50,822 bases of DNA from Candidatus Aenigmatarchaeota archaeon. GTDB taxonomy: Archaea; EX4484-52. Both the position numbers and the translations under genes were made by a program. Below, piece by piece: positions 1-8,255 of this stretch; position 1 is the first letter of the stretch, and every line of letters begins with the position of its first letter. Location of the stretch: positions 1 through 50,822 of the forward strand of contig JAGLPV010000021.1 in NCBI GenBank assembly GCA_023137195.1, given 5' to 3'. Below the pieces are notes generated by a model. The model was given only the letters and a program-made list of their open reading frames with translations. It searched no databases and was not told where the DNA came from.

Positions 1-642
1 TGTGATGACAAAAATCTCTGCACTGATGATTTTTGCTCTGAACAAACAAATTTTAAATGCAGTCATAAAGAAATCACCCCCTGTTGCGGCAATAAGAAAT
101 GCGAACAAGGAGAAAATTATCTGAATTGTAATGACTGTACTAAACCAATAAAAACAGCAATGAAACCATCAAAATTAGCTTTTGACTTGAAAGACCTGCC
201 GGACAATTATATAATTAAAGAAAACAGACCGGTATCTAAATCTGAAGTAAATATGTCTGAAGCACCCAATATTTCAAAAGAATTAATGGAATGGGACGAA
301 GGATATCTTGCTTCGTTTATAAAAAAAGATTCATTCAACTCAATAGGGCAAATGATTTATATTTATCCATCAACAGAAGATATCGCAAAAACAGATTTCT
401 CTCAAGCTATTTTTTTAATGGACGAAAATTCACAAAACACTTACGAAGAAATACCATGCGACATAGGAGACAAATGCACATCCTGGAAAATAACAATCAC
501 CACCAATGACAAAGGAGACAAAGCAACAGTGTATACACTATTGTTTATCAAAATGAATGTTTATGAAGAGATATTTGTATTTCATCTAGACTATGAACTG
601 TTAGTTGATTTAGCAAAAAAAGCTGAAGTAAAAATAAAATAA
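1..642 (+). CDS. C-terminal part of a Cys-rich, probably secreted/surface protein; 5' end lies outside the window
   Basis: Frame 1 is open from base 1 (CDDKNLCTDDFCSEQTNFKCSHKEITPCCGNKKCEQGENYLNCNDC...) into the 160..642 ORF, so the Met at 160 is probably internal. Confidence 0.75.
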   Translation, partial: CDDKNLCTDDFCSEQTNFKCSHKEITPCCGNKKCEQGENYLNCNDCTKPIKTAMKPSKLAFDLKDLPDNYIIKENRPVSKSEVNMSEAPNISKELMEWDEGYLASFIKKDSFNSIGQMIYIYPSTEDIAKTDFSQAIFLMDENSQNTYEEIPCDIGDKCTSWKITITTNDKGDKATVYTLLFIKMNVYEEIFVFHLDYELLVDLAKKAEVKIK

Positions 643-749
643 CAAAAGACATCATTCCATCTTATGATTTGAAACATACCTTTGTGCAACAAAAACTCAT
701 AAACCACAATATCAGAAATATTAATAAACATAATCTTCTATTTATTATC

Positions 750-2060
750 ATGGAATCTCTAAAACCCTACGACACAGTCGAAGTCAAGATAAAAAAGAAC
801 AGCAAAACAACAACAATAAGCGGAATAGTAATGCCCAAAGAAGAAGACGATGCAAAAAACGAAATCTGCATAAGAATGGAAAACGGCTACAAGATGGGAT
901 TGATTCTGGACAAAAACACAACCATAAAAAAAACAGGACATGTAAAAGAAACCCCAACAACAGAAAATAACCCCAATAAATCACCCAACAAAAACAACCA
1001 AAAAATCCTTTTTATCTCAACCGGCGGAACAATCGCAAGCAAAATCGACTATAAGACCGGCGGAGTCATCGCAAAATTCACCGCAAGAGAACTGGAAGAA
1101 AAAGTCCCTCAACTAAAAGAAATTGCCCAACCTGAAGCAAAAACAATATTCAGCGAAATGAGCGAAAACCTGACTCCAAAACACTGGAAAATCATTGCAA
1201 AAGAAATCGCTCTAAACATAAACCGAAACGACATCGCCGGAATCATCCTAATGCACGGCACAGACACCCTTGGATACACAGCATCCGCATTATCTCTTAT
1301 TCTAAAAGACATAGGAAAACCAGTCTGCGTTGTAGGTGCCCAGAGGTCATCTGATAGGGGAAGTTCAGACACTTTCATGAATCTAATCTGCGCAAGCCAT
1401 GTCGCAGTCGGAAACTTCGCAGGAGTATTCTGTGTAATGCACGCAAACACAGACGACAATTATTGCTCGGCAATAATAGGAACAAGAGCAAGAAAGATGC
1501 ACAGCTCAAGAAGAGATGCATTTAAATCCATCAATGAAAACCCAATAGCTTTTATCTATCCTAACGGCAAAATAAAAAACATAACCAACTCAAAAAAAAG
1601 AGACAACAATCTAAAAACAAGAATTGCCGGAAATTTCGACTCCGATGTCATGCTAATAAAAACCTACCCTGGACTAAACCCAAGCATAATTGATTTTGCA
1701 ATTGAAAACTCAGTCAAAGGGATTGTAATAGAAGGAACCGGACTAGGGCATATCCCTACAGCCGGGAAAAACAATTTTCTCCCTCATTTAAAAAAATGCG
1801 CCAAACTAAAGATTCCTGTAATTATGACAACCCAAACAGTCTACGGCAGGACAAACCCTAATGTATATTCTGCCGCAAGATACATCAGAGAAACAGGAGT
1901 AATTTATGTAGAAGACTGCATAAGCGAAACAGCGTATGTAAAATTAAGATGGGTTCTGTCCCAGACCAAAGACATAAAAGAGATTGAAAACCTGATGACA
2001 AAAAACATCGCCGGCGAGATTAGCGAAAGGAGCGATATTATTGAGGACGATTGCAATTGA
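750..2060 (+). CDS. gatD: Glutamyl-tRNA(Gln) amidotransferase subunit D (archaeal GatD)
   Basis: N-terminal GatD-type barrel (MESLKPYDTVEVKIKK...) followed by asparaginase fold (FISTGGTIASKIDYKTGGV, LMHGTDTLGYTASAL); ATG at 750 fits family better than the ORF start at 669. Confidence 0.93.
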   Translation: MESLKPYDTVEVKIKKNSKTTTISGIVMPKEEDDAKNEICIRMENGYKMGLILDKNTTIKKTGHVKETPTTENNPNKSPNKNNQKILFISTGGTIASKIDYKTGGVIAKFTARELEEKVPQLKEIAQPEAKTIFSEMSENLTPKHWKIIAKEIALNINRNDIAGIILMHGTDTLGYTASALSLILKDIGKPVCVVGAQRSSDRGSSDTFMNLICASHVAVGNFAGVFCVMHANTDDNYCSAIIGTRARKMHSSRRDAFKSINENPIAFIYPNGKIKNITNSKKRDNNLKTRIAGNFDSDVMLIKTYPGLNPSIIDFAIENSVKGIVIEGTGLGHIPTAGKNNFLPHLKKCAKLKIPVIMTTQTVYGRTNPNVYSAARYIRETGVIYVEDCISETAYVKLRWVLSQTKDIKEIENLMTKNIAGEISERSDIIEDDCN

Positions 2061-2096
2061 GTTATTAATTACAGAACAACAAACAAGGTAAAAAAA

Positions 2097-2201
2097 ATGG
2101 CAGACCTACAACAGCAAGACAGTAAGGATGTCTATGATAGCATAAAGCAAATAAACTATTTTATCCACGAACGAATTGCTTTGGGCAAAGACAAATATTA
2201 G
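2097..2201 (+). CDS. Possible 34-aa small protein MADLQQQDSKDVYDSIKQINYFIHERIALGKDKY
   Basis: ATG..TAG open frame just upstream of dinD; no recognised family. Confidence 0.25.
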   Translation: MADLQQQDSKDVYDSIKQINYFIHERIALGKDKY

Positions 2202-2235
2202 GTAAAAATAAACAAGTATCAAATGTGTTATAATC

Positions 2236-3075
2236 ATGAAAAAAGAAATAATCACAGGATTGACAAAATCTTTTGAAGAGTCAGCATACCGGAAAGGAGA
2301 TGTAGATTATTGGCTCGCAAGAGAGTTACAGGAATTGCTTGAATATTCTGAATGGAGAAATTTTGCATTAGTAATTGAAAAGGCAAAAAAAGCATGTGAA
2401 AACTCAAAACAAAATGTATCAGACCATTTTGTTGACGTCAACAAAAAGGTAGAAATAGGTTCAGGAAGCGAGAGAGAAGTAGACGATTTAATGCTCACAA
2501 GATACGCCTGCTATTTAATTGCACAGAATGGTGACCCAAGAAAAGAAATAATCGCATTTGCGCAAAGTTATTTTGCAATACAGACAAGAAAGCAGGAATT
2601 AATCGAGGAAAGGATGCAACTTGTAGAAAGAATAAATGCAAGAGAAAAATTAGTTGAAACAGAAACAGAACTATCAAAAAACATTTATGAAAAAGGTGTT
2701 GATAATCTGGGATTTGCAAGAATCAGAAGCAAAGGAGATTATGCATTATTTAGAGGAAACACCACAATCCAGATGAAGAAAAAATTAAATATTCCTCAAA
2801 AAAGACCTTTAGCAGACTTCTTACCAACAATTACAATTAAGGCAAAAGATTTAGCAACAGAAATTACTAATTTTAATGTGAAAGAAAAAGACATGAATGG
2901 AGAATGTTCAATCACAAACGAACATGTAAAGAACAACAAGGATGTAAGAGGATTACTTGCAAAAAGCGGAATAAAACCGGAAAATCTCCCGCCTGAAGAA
3001 GACATCAATAAACTGCAAAGAAGAGTAAAATCAGAAAATAAAAAAGTATTGGCAGAGGAAAGAAAAATAATATGA
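2236..3075 (+). CDS. dinD: DNA damage-inducible protein D-like (DinD, BRO-N-like domain)
   Basis: WLARELQELLEYSEWRNFALVIEKAKKAC, DDLMLTRYACYLIAQNGDPRKEIIAFAQSYFAIQTRKQE and GDYALFRGNTTIQMKKKL are typical DinD motifs. Confidence 0.92.
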   Translation: MKKEIITGLTKSFEESAYRKGDVDYWLARELQELLEYSEWRNFALVIEKAKKACENSKQNVSDHFVDVNKKVEIGSGSEREVDDLMLTRYACYLIAQNGDPRKEIIAFAQSYFAIQTRKQELIEERMQLVERINAREKLVETETELSKNIYEKGVDNLGFARIRSKGDYALFRGNTTIQMKKKLNIPQKRPLADFLPTITIKAKDLATEITNFNVKEKDMNGECSITNEHVKNNKDVRGLLAKSGIKPENLPPEEDINKLQRRVKSENKKVLAEERKII

Positions 3076-4262
3076 AACAAAAACTAATTTACTTAGAAGA
3101 AAACCTATGCTCCTTCAAACCACTATCACCAAACTTCAAAGGAGGCAAAGGAGAATACCAAAAAGCAGAATGGCTCAAAAACTATTTAACCCAAAAAAAA
3201 TTGGGAAAAATCACAGAATACAACACCTCTGACGAAAGAGCAGAAAAAAAAATAAGACCAAACTTTAACCTATTCTACAAAGGTCAAACCGACCAAAACC
3301 TGTGGATTATCTCCCACCTTGATGTCGTCCCTGCAAATGACACGGACAAATGGAACTCAGACCCGTTTAAACTAAAAATTGCCGGAAACAAATTGTACGC
3401 AAGAGGTGTATTTGACAACAACGGAGGACTATGCGCCTCTGTCCTCGCCTTAGAATCCCTGAAAGAAAAAAACAAAAAACCCTACTTCAACGTAAACCTC
3501 CTTTTCATAAGCGACGAGGAATGCGGCAACAAATACGGGATGAAATACCTTCTCGACAACTTCACTTTATTCAAAAAAAATGATTTAATAATTGTCCCGG
3601 ACGCAGGCGACCAAAACGGATTAAGAATAAACATCGCAGAAAAAAGCCCCTTGTGGCTAAAATTCACAATCACCGGCAAAGAATCCCATGGCTCAAAACC
3701 AGACAAAGGCATTAACGCAGCAAAAGCCGCAGCTTATTTTACAGTTGAACTAGACAAACTAAACAAGATTTTTTCTTCAAAAGATGACCTGTTCAGCACA
3801 GGCTCAACATTTGAGCCCACAAAAAAACTCGCCAATACAGAAAACATAAACGCAATCCCCGGAATCGATGTATTCTTCATGGACTGTCGCCTCCTACCCT
3901 CAATAAACTCAGAAGAGGTACTAAAAGAAATAGATAAAATGACAAAAACAATAGAAGAAAAAACAGGCGTAAAAATCAAAAGAGAAATTGCAATGCACGA
4001 GCCAATCGCCCCGGCAACTCCCAAAAATGCACAAATTGTCAAAATCCTGACAGAATCAATCCAAAAGACAAAGAACAAAGAGCCCTATCTCAAAGGAATG
4101 GGCGGCGGAACATTTGCCTCTTTATTGAGAAAAAAAGGACTGGAAGTTGCTGTATACTGCACAACAAATGATTCTCTTCACTGCGCAAATGAATACTGTG
4201 AGATGGATAAAGTAATTGAAGATTCAAAAGTATTTGAGAGGGTTATGAGTAATAATGAATAA
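3072..4262 (+). CDS. M20 family metallopeptidase / succinyl-diaminopimelate desuccinylase-like
   Basis: WIISHLDVVPANDTDKWNSDPF, GVFDNNGGLCASVLALES, SDEECGN motifs; overlaps dinD stop (ATGA). Confidence 0.9.
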   Translation: MKQKLIYLEENLCSFKPLSPNFKGGKGEYQKAEWLKNYLTQKKLGKITEYNTSDERAEKKIRPNFNLFYKGQTDQNLWIISHLDVVPANDTDKWNSDPFKLKIAGNKLYARGVFDNNGGLCASVLALESLKEKNKKPYFNVNLLFISDEECGNKYGMKYLLDNFTLFKKNDLIIVPDAGDQNGLRINIAEKSPLWLKFTITGKESHGSKPDKGINAAKAAAYFTVELDKLNKIFSSKDDLFSTGSTFEPTKKLANTENINAIPGIDVFFMDCRLLPSINSEEVLKEIDKMTKTIEEKTGVKIKREIAMHEPIAPATPKNAQIVKILTESIQKTKNKEPYLKGMGGGTFASLLRKKGLEVAVYCTTNDSLHCANEYCEMDKVIEDSKVFERVMSNNE

Positions 4263-4901
4263 TTACTCTGCTCTTTTTTCAATTCTTTCCAAAATAATTT
4301 TAATTCTTTCCACAATAGACACTTCCTCCTTATCGCTTGAAGATTCATAACTAGGAATTATTTTTGTTATCAGATAATACAGTCCATGAAAAAAATTATA
4401 AAAAGCAACCATGAGTGCCACTAATGCCATAAAAGAAAAAAGACCATCTAACCAATCTGCGGTTATGGAGATGCCATAAGGATGGATATCTTCGTAAATA
4501 TAAATTAAGCTAATTATATAAGTACTTAGAAAAAACACAGTTGAAGTAAAAAATAATTCAGCACTTTTTTTCAAATGTTTTCTTTTTTCTTTACTCTCTT
4601 CATCTCCTTCAAATAGTTTTCTGTATTCTATGACCAATAAACAAAACGTAGCTGAAAGTATGATTATAGGATTATATTTTACTAAATCTATTTTTTTAGT
4701 ATCGCCAGCAATATTTTCTGAAAAAGAATATATCATGTTTAAAAATACAATGACTAATACGGTAAGAAGCACCAAATACAATATTTGTTTAAATATCTCG
4801 CAAAAGAAGAAGAACGCATATTTGATCGAAAACCAAGACTCTTTTAGTATCTTGTTGAATTCTCTTAATTCTCTTTCTAAATCACTCATTATCTTAGTCA
4901 T
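4263..4901 (-). CDS. Hypothetical multi-pass membrane protein
   Basis: Long ORF with several hydrophobic segments (YLVLLTVLVIVFLNMIY, FFTSTVFFLSTYIISLIYIY, FMALVALMVAFY). Confidence 0.7.
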   Translation of the reverse strand: MTKIMSDLERELREFNKILKESWFSIKYAFFFFCEIFKQILYLVLLTVLVIVFLNMIYSFSENIAGDTKKIDLVKYNPIIILSATFCLLVIEYRKLFEGDEESKEKRKHLKKSAELFFTSTVFFLSTYIISLIYIYEDIHPYGISITADWLDGLFSFMALVALMVAFYNFFHGLYYLITKIIPSYESSSDKEEVSIVERIKIILERIEKRAE

Positions 4902-4948
4902 ATATATTAATACCTCTCATTCTTTAATAATTTAACTTTATCTTTTAG

Positions 4949-4991
4949 TAGGGGATACAAAAACAACAACCTTAAATAAATGTATCCCCTA
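4949..4991. promoter_or_regulatory. Perfect 11-bp inverted repeat flanking a TATA-like sequence upstream of the Fic gene
   Basis: TAGGGGATACA (4949-4959) / TGTATCCCCTA (4981-4991); CCTTAAATAAA lies between the arms; ATG at 4999. Confidence 0.7.
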
Positions 4992-4998
4992 TATTGAC

Positions 4999-5907
4999 AT
5001 GGTAACTGTAGAAAAAATAAAAAAAGGCGAAAAAGAATACTACCGCCTTGTCCACAGCATCAGAAAAGGAGAAAAAATAATCCATAAAACAAAGTACCTT
5101 GGCACACAACTACCTCCAAAAGCCAGATTAGAACAATTAAAAAAAGAATTTCTTAGCCAGATACAAGACCAAAAATACAAGTACTTCTCAGACAAAGACA
5201 TTAAAAAAATAGAAGAAGAAAAAGCACAATACAAAGCAAAAATTAAAAAATTAGGTCCATTAGAGAAAAAAGAAATGCTGGACGAATTCATCATAAGGTT
5301 TACTTATGACAGTTCTAAATTATCCGGCGTGAATGTAACATTGAGGCAAACCTCATTAATATTAAAAGAAGGCATCATCCCCAAAGATATCAAAAACATA
5401 AAAACTCTAAAAGAATTGGAAAACCACAAAAAAGGAATTATCGCAATAACCCAATACAAAGGAAAATTGGATTTGACATTCCTAAAGAAACTCCATAAAA
5501 TCCTAATGTCTGGAGTCTGGGATGAAATTGCAGGACTTACCAGATATGAATTAAAAAGCGATGTTAAAGTAGCAGGAACTTCCTACGTACCTCCAAAATG
5601 GCAGGAAGTTCAAAAAGAACTGGATTACTTCTTTAACTGGTATAAAACCAAAAACAGAAGACTACATCCATTGGAACTGGCATCATTAATCCATTTAAAG
5701 ATAATATCTATCCAACCATTCAGGGACGGCAACAGCAGACTGTCAAGATTGTTGATGAACTGGATCCTATGGAAAAAAGAGTATCCTCTGGTGGATATTC
5801 CAATCGAAGACCTTGAAACTTATTATGACGCCTTAGATATGTACCAAATAGAGAAAAAAGAAAAACCTTTCGTGGATTATATAAAAAGAAGATATTTGAT
5901 TAGTTGA
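4999..5907 (+). CDS. Fic-fold protein with degenerate catalytic motif (QPFRDGNSRLSR)
   Basis: Fic core HPLELASLIHLKIISIQPFRDGNSRLSRLLMNWIL; N-terminal extension and C-terminal Fic helices. Confidence 0.9.
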   Translation: MVTVEKIKKGEKEYYRLVHSIRKGEKIIHKTKYLGTQLPPKARLEQLKKEFLSQIQDQKYKYFSDKDIKKIEEEKAQYKAKIKKLGPLEKKEMLDEFIIRFTYDSSKLSGVNVTLRQTSLILKEGIIPKDIKNIKTLKELENHKKGIIAITQYKGKLDLTFLKKLHKILMSGVWDEIAGLTRYELKSDVKVAGTSYVPPKWQEVQKELDYFFNWYKTKNRRLHPLELASLIHLKIISIQPFRDGNSRLSRLLMNWILWKKEYPLVDIPIEDLETYYDALDMYQIEKKEKPFVDYIKRRYLIS

Positions 5908-6017
5908 AATCACCCATAACACATTGTATTTTCAAATGAAAGTCTTTTAAATGCTTCTGATAAAATAATACAATAGCATTATGCTATTAAAAAATGGTAC
6001 TATATTCAACCATAAAT

Positions 6018-6053
6018 AAAATTGCGAACTTCAACCATTTCAAAAGCAATTTT
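6018..6053. repeat. 8-bp inverted repeat in mdh leader
   Basis: AAAATTGC (6018-6025) / GCAATTTT (6046-6053). Confidence 0.5.
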
Positions 6054-6072
6054 ATGTTGGTGAATACTGGGA

Positions 6073-6105
6073 AAACACAACTGATTCAAAAAAACAGTTG
6101 TGTTT
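6073..6105. promoter_or_regulatory. 11-bp perfect inverted repeat immediately upstream of the mdh start
   Basis: AAACACAACTG (6073-6083) / CAGTTGTGTTT (6095-6105), loop ATTCAAAAAAA; ATG at 6115. Confidence 0.65.
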
Positions 6106-6114
6106 GAGTATATT

Positions 6115-7005
6115 ATGACTAAAATCTCTATTATCGGCGCCGGAAAACTAGGTTCAAAAATAGCCTACACTCTTGCGCAAAGAAAAAGCTCCGATGAAAT
6201 TGCCATCGTAGATATAATGAAAGACGTAGCCCTAGGCAACGCAATAGATATCTCACAATCTATAGCTTACTCAAATAACACAAAAATAATTTCAAATGGC
6301 TATGAAGACATTTCCGATTCGGACATTGTCATCATCACTGCCGGAAAACCACGCACACCAGACATGAACGACCGGCTGGAACTTGCAAAAATTAATGCAA
6401 ATATTGTCTCTTCTGTATGCGAACAAATACTCAAACACGCACCGAACAGCATCGTAATTACCTGCTCCAACCCAATGGACCTCATGAATCACATTGCCTT
6501 CAAAAAACTGGGATTCGAACAACAAAGAGTCATAGGATTTGGAGGCAGGCTTGACGGCTCAAGATTAAAATACATTATCGCAAATCACATTAATGTAAAA
6601 ACGAGTGACATCAACTGCGACGTCATAGGAGAGCACGGTCAGTCAATGACCCCTGTATTTTCAAGACTCACAGTCAATGGAGAAAAACAGGAATTCAGCA
6701 ATACTGAAAAAGAAAAAATCACAGCAGAATTACGCGGTATTGCACTCAAAATCATCTCTCTCAAAGGCATCACTGATTTTGCCCCGGCAAGTGGTGTTGC
6801 CGATATGGCAGATGCTATTTTAAATAACACTAATCTTGTTGTACCTTGCTCAATGAATCTTGAAGGCGAAAATCTAAGCATTGGAGTGCCGGTCCAACTA
6901 AACCAAAATGGCGCCAATATTCTGGAATGGAAAATAACAGACGAAGAAACAAAAATGTTTAATGAAGGCAAAAATAAGCTAAAAGAACTAATCTCTTCAT
7001 TGTAA
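6115..7005 (+). CDS. mdh: Malate dehydrogenase (LDH/MDH superfamily)
   Basis: KISIIGAGKLGSKIAYTLA Rossmann motif, GKPRTPDMNDRLEL loop, CSNPMDLMNHIA, GEHGQSMTPVFS. Confidence 0.92.
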   Translation: MTKISIIGAGKLGSKIAYTLAQRKSSDEIAIVDIMKDVALGNAIDISQSIAYSNNTKIISNGYEDISDSDIVIITAGKPRTPDMNDRLELAKINANIVSSVCEQILKHAPNSIVITCSNPMDLMNHIAFKKLGFEQQRVIGFGGRLDGSRLKYIIANHINVKTSDINCDVIGEHGQSMTPVFSRLTVNGEKQEFSNTEKEKITAELRGIALKIISLKGITDFAPASGVADMADAILNNTNLVVPCSMNLEGENLSIGVPVQLNQNGANILEWKITDEETKMFNEGKNKLKELISSL

Positions 7006-7085
7006 TCCAACTCATCTCACAACACAATCACCATACCGACCCCACCAATAGGCAATTATATAAATATAAAAAGACAATATCAATA

Positions 7086-7307
7086 ATGTCAGAAATACCA
7101 GCCGCCCCCATGGACAGAATCCTAAGAAACAAGGGCGCAGAAAGAGTCTCTTTTGAAGCAGCAAAGCACTTCAGCGAAGAACTTGAATACCTAGCAAACA
7201 GCATTGCAGAAGATGCAATAAACATATGCAACTACTCAGGAAGAAAAACAATAAACAAAAGCGACATAGAATTCGCAATAAAAAATTTCAAAAAAAAATA
7301 CATGTAA
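7086..7307 (+). CDS. Archaeal histone
   Basis: 73-aa histone fold: IPAAPMDRILRNKGAERVSFEAAKHFSEELEYLANSIAEDAINICNYSGRKTINKSDIEFAIKNF. Confidence 0.93.
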   Translation: MSEIPAAPMDRILRNKGAERVSFEAAKHFSEELEYLANSIAEDAINICNYSGRKTINKSDIEFAIKNFKKKYM

Positions 7308-7352
7308 TTCCCCTGTAAACATCAACAAGGAACTAATTTAATCCATAGAAGA

Positions 7353-7393
7353 CCACAAGATTCTATCTTGTTTTCATCGCAAGAATCTCGTGG
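7353..7393. terminator. Strong hairpin between convergent histone and zinc-ribbon genes (3' structure/possible terminator)
   Basis: CCACAAGATTCT (7353-7364) / AGAATCTCGTGG (7382-7393), one wobble position. Confidence 0.5.
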
Positions 7394-7414
7394 ATTTCAA
7401 TGGTTCCTGTGGAT

Positions 7415-7726
7415 TTATTTAGCCGCTTCCGCCGCCTTTTTCTTTTCAATCGCTCTTCTCTTTTTCAATGCCTCTTTGAGTTTCCCAATCCTTATTATCT
7501 TATCGCAGGCAGGACACCTGAACTTGTATGGCTTTTTTTCAAATTCTATACTCTCGCACTCAGAATGCTCCTTACAAAAAGGGCAGTCCAGGATATATTT
7601 AAATTCTTTTTCTCCTTTCATACGCCACAGGATAATCTCTCCTGTTATGCCGCCACCCCTGTCGTCTAATGTCCTCTTGGTAAAATAAGCTGCCTTGTTA
7701 AAATCTGGAAGTTCCATTTCAATCAC
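7415..7726 (-). CDS. Small zinc-ribbon protein
   Basis: 103-aa ORF with CPFC...CPAC Cys pairs and Lys/Ala-rich C-terminus. Confidence 0.7.
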   Translation of the reverse strand: MIEMELPDFNKAAYFTKRTLDDRGGGITGEIILWRMKGEKEFKYILDCPFCKEHSECESIEFEKKPYKFRCPACDKIIRIGKLKEALKKRRAIEKKKAAEAAK

Positions 7727-7740
7727 TCTATTTTTATATA

Positions 7741-8220
7741 TTATACTTCAAATTCCTCTTTCCCGAATTTCCTTTTAAATTCTTCTATCTTAGCTTCCCA
7801 GTCCATTCTCATCTTTTCCATGTCAACAATTATCCTTTCCTTTTCTTTATCTAACTGTTTTACAAATGTGTACGGCAGAGTAGCTCTCCTAAAATCATCC
7901 ATCTCAATCATAGCATATCGCGTATTTGCCATATCTTTTGAAATCAACGTCAAAATTCTACTCAAAAACATATTTGTAGCAACTTTCACTTTGGACGAAA
8001 TCATCTTCCCTTCAGAATGTCTCCTAATCTCTCTTGTAATTGGAGCCAATGGAAATATCAAATCATTGCTTTCTTCCAGCTTCTGATCTTCTTCTTCATC
8101 CGACTCTTCACCTTCACCTTCACTACCTTCTGTCTTTTCTTCTTCAATATCTTCAACATTTTCCTGTTCTTCAACATTCTCTTGTTCTTCAACATTTTCC
8201 TGCTTGTTTTCTTCTTCCAT
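7741..8220 (-). CDS. Putative divergent histone-fold protein with acidic N-terminal tail
   Basis: Acidic repeats (ENVEEQENVEEQENVED) then FPLAPITREIRR...MISSKVKVATNMFLSRILTLISKDMANTRYAMIEMDDFRRAT, similar in layout to archaeal histone alpha1-alpha2-alpha3. Confidence 0.65.
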   Translation of the reverse strand: MEEENKQENVEEQENVEEQENVEDIEEEKTEGSEGEGEESDEEEDQKLEESNDLIFPLAPITREIRRHSEGKMISSKVKVATNMFLSRILTLISKDMANTRYAMIEMDDFRRATLPYTFVKQLDKEKERIIVDMEKMRMDWEAKIEEFKRKFGKEEFEV

Positions 8221-8255
8221 TTTATCACTTTAATTAGTTAAACATTACTTTTATC

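Noticed and set aside
1109-1459. 116-aa minus-strand ORF
   Set aside because: Antisense to gatD; no independent coding signal.
2236-3075. Prophage or mobile island around dinD
   Set aside because: DinD has a phage-associated domain, but neighbours are ordinary chromosomal genes and no integrase or att repeats are visible.
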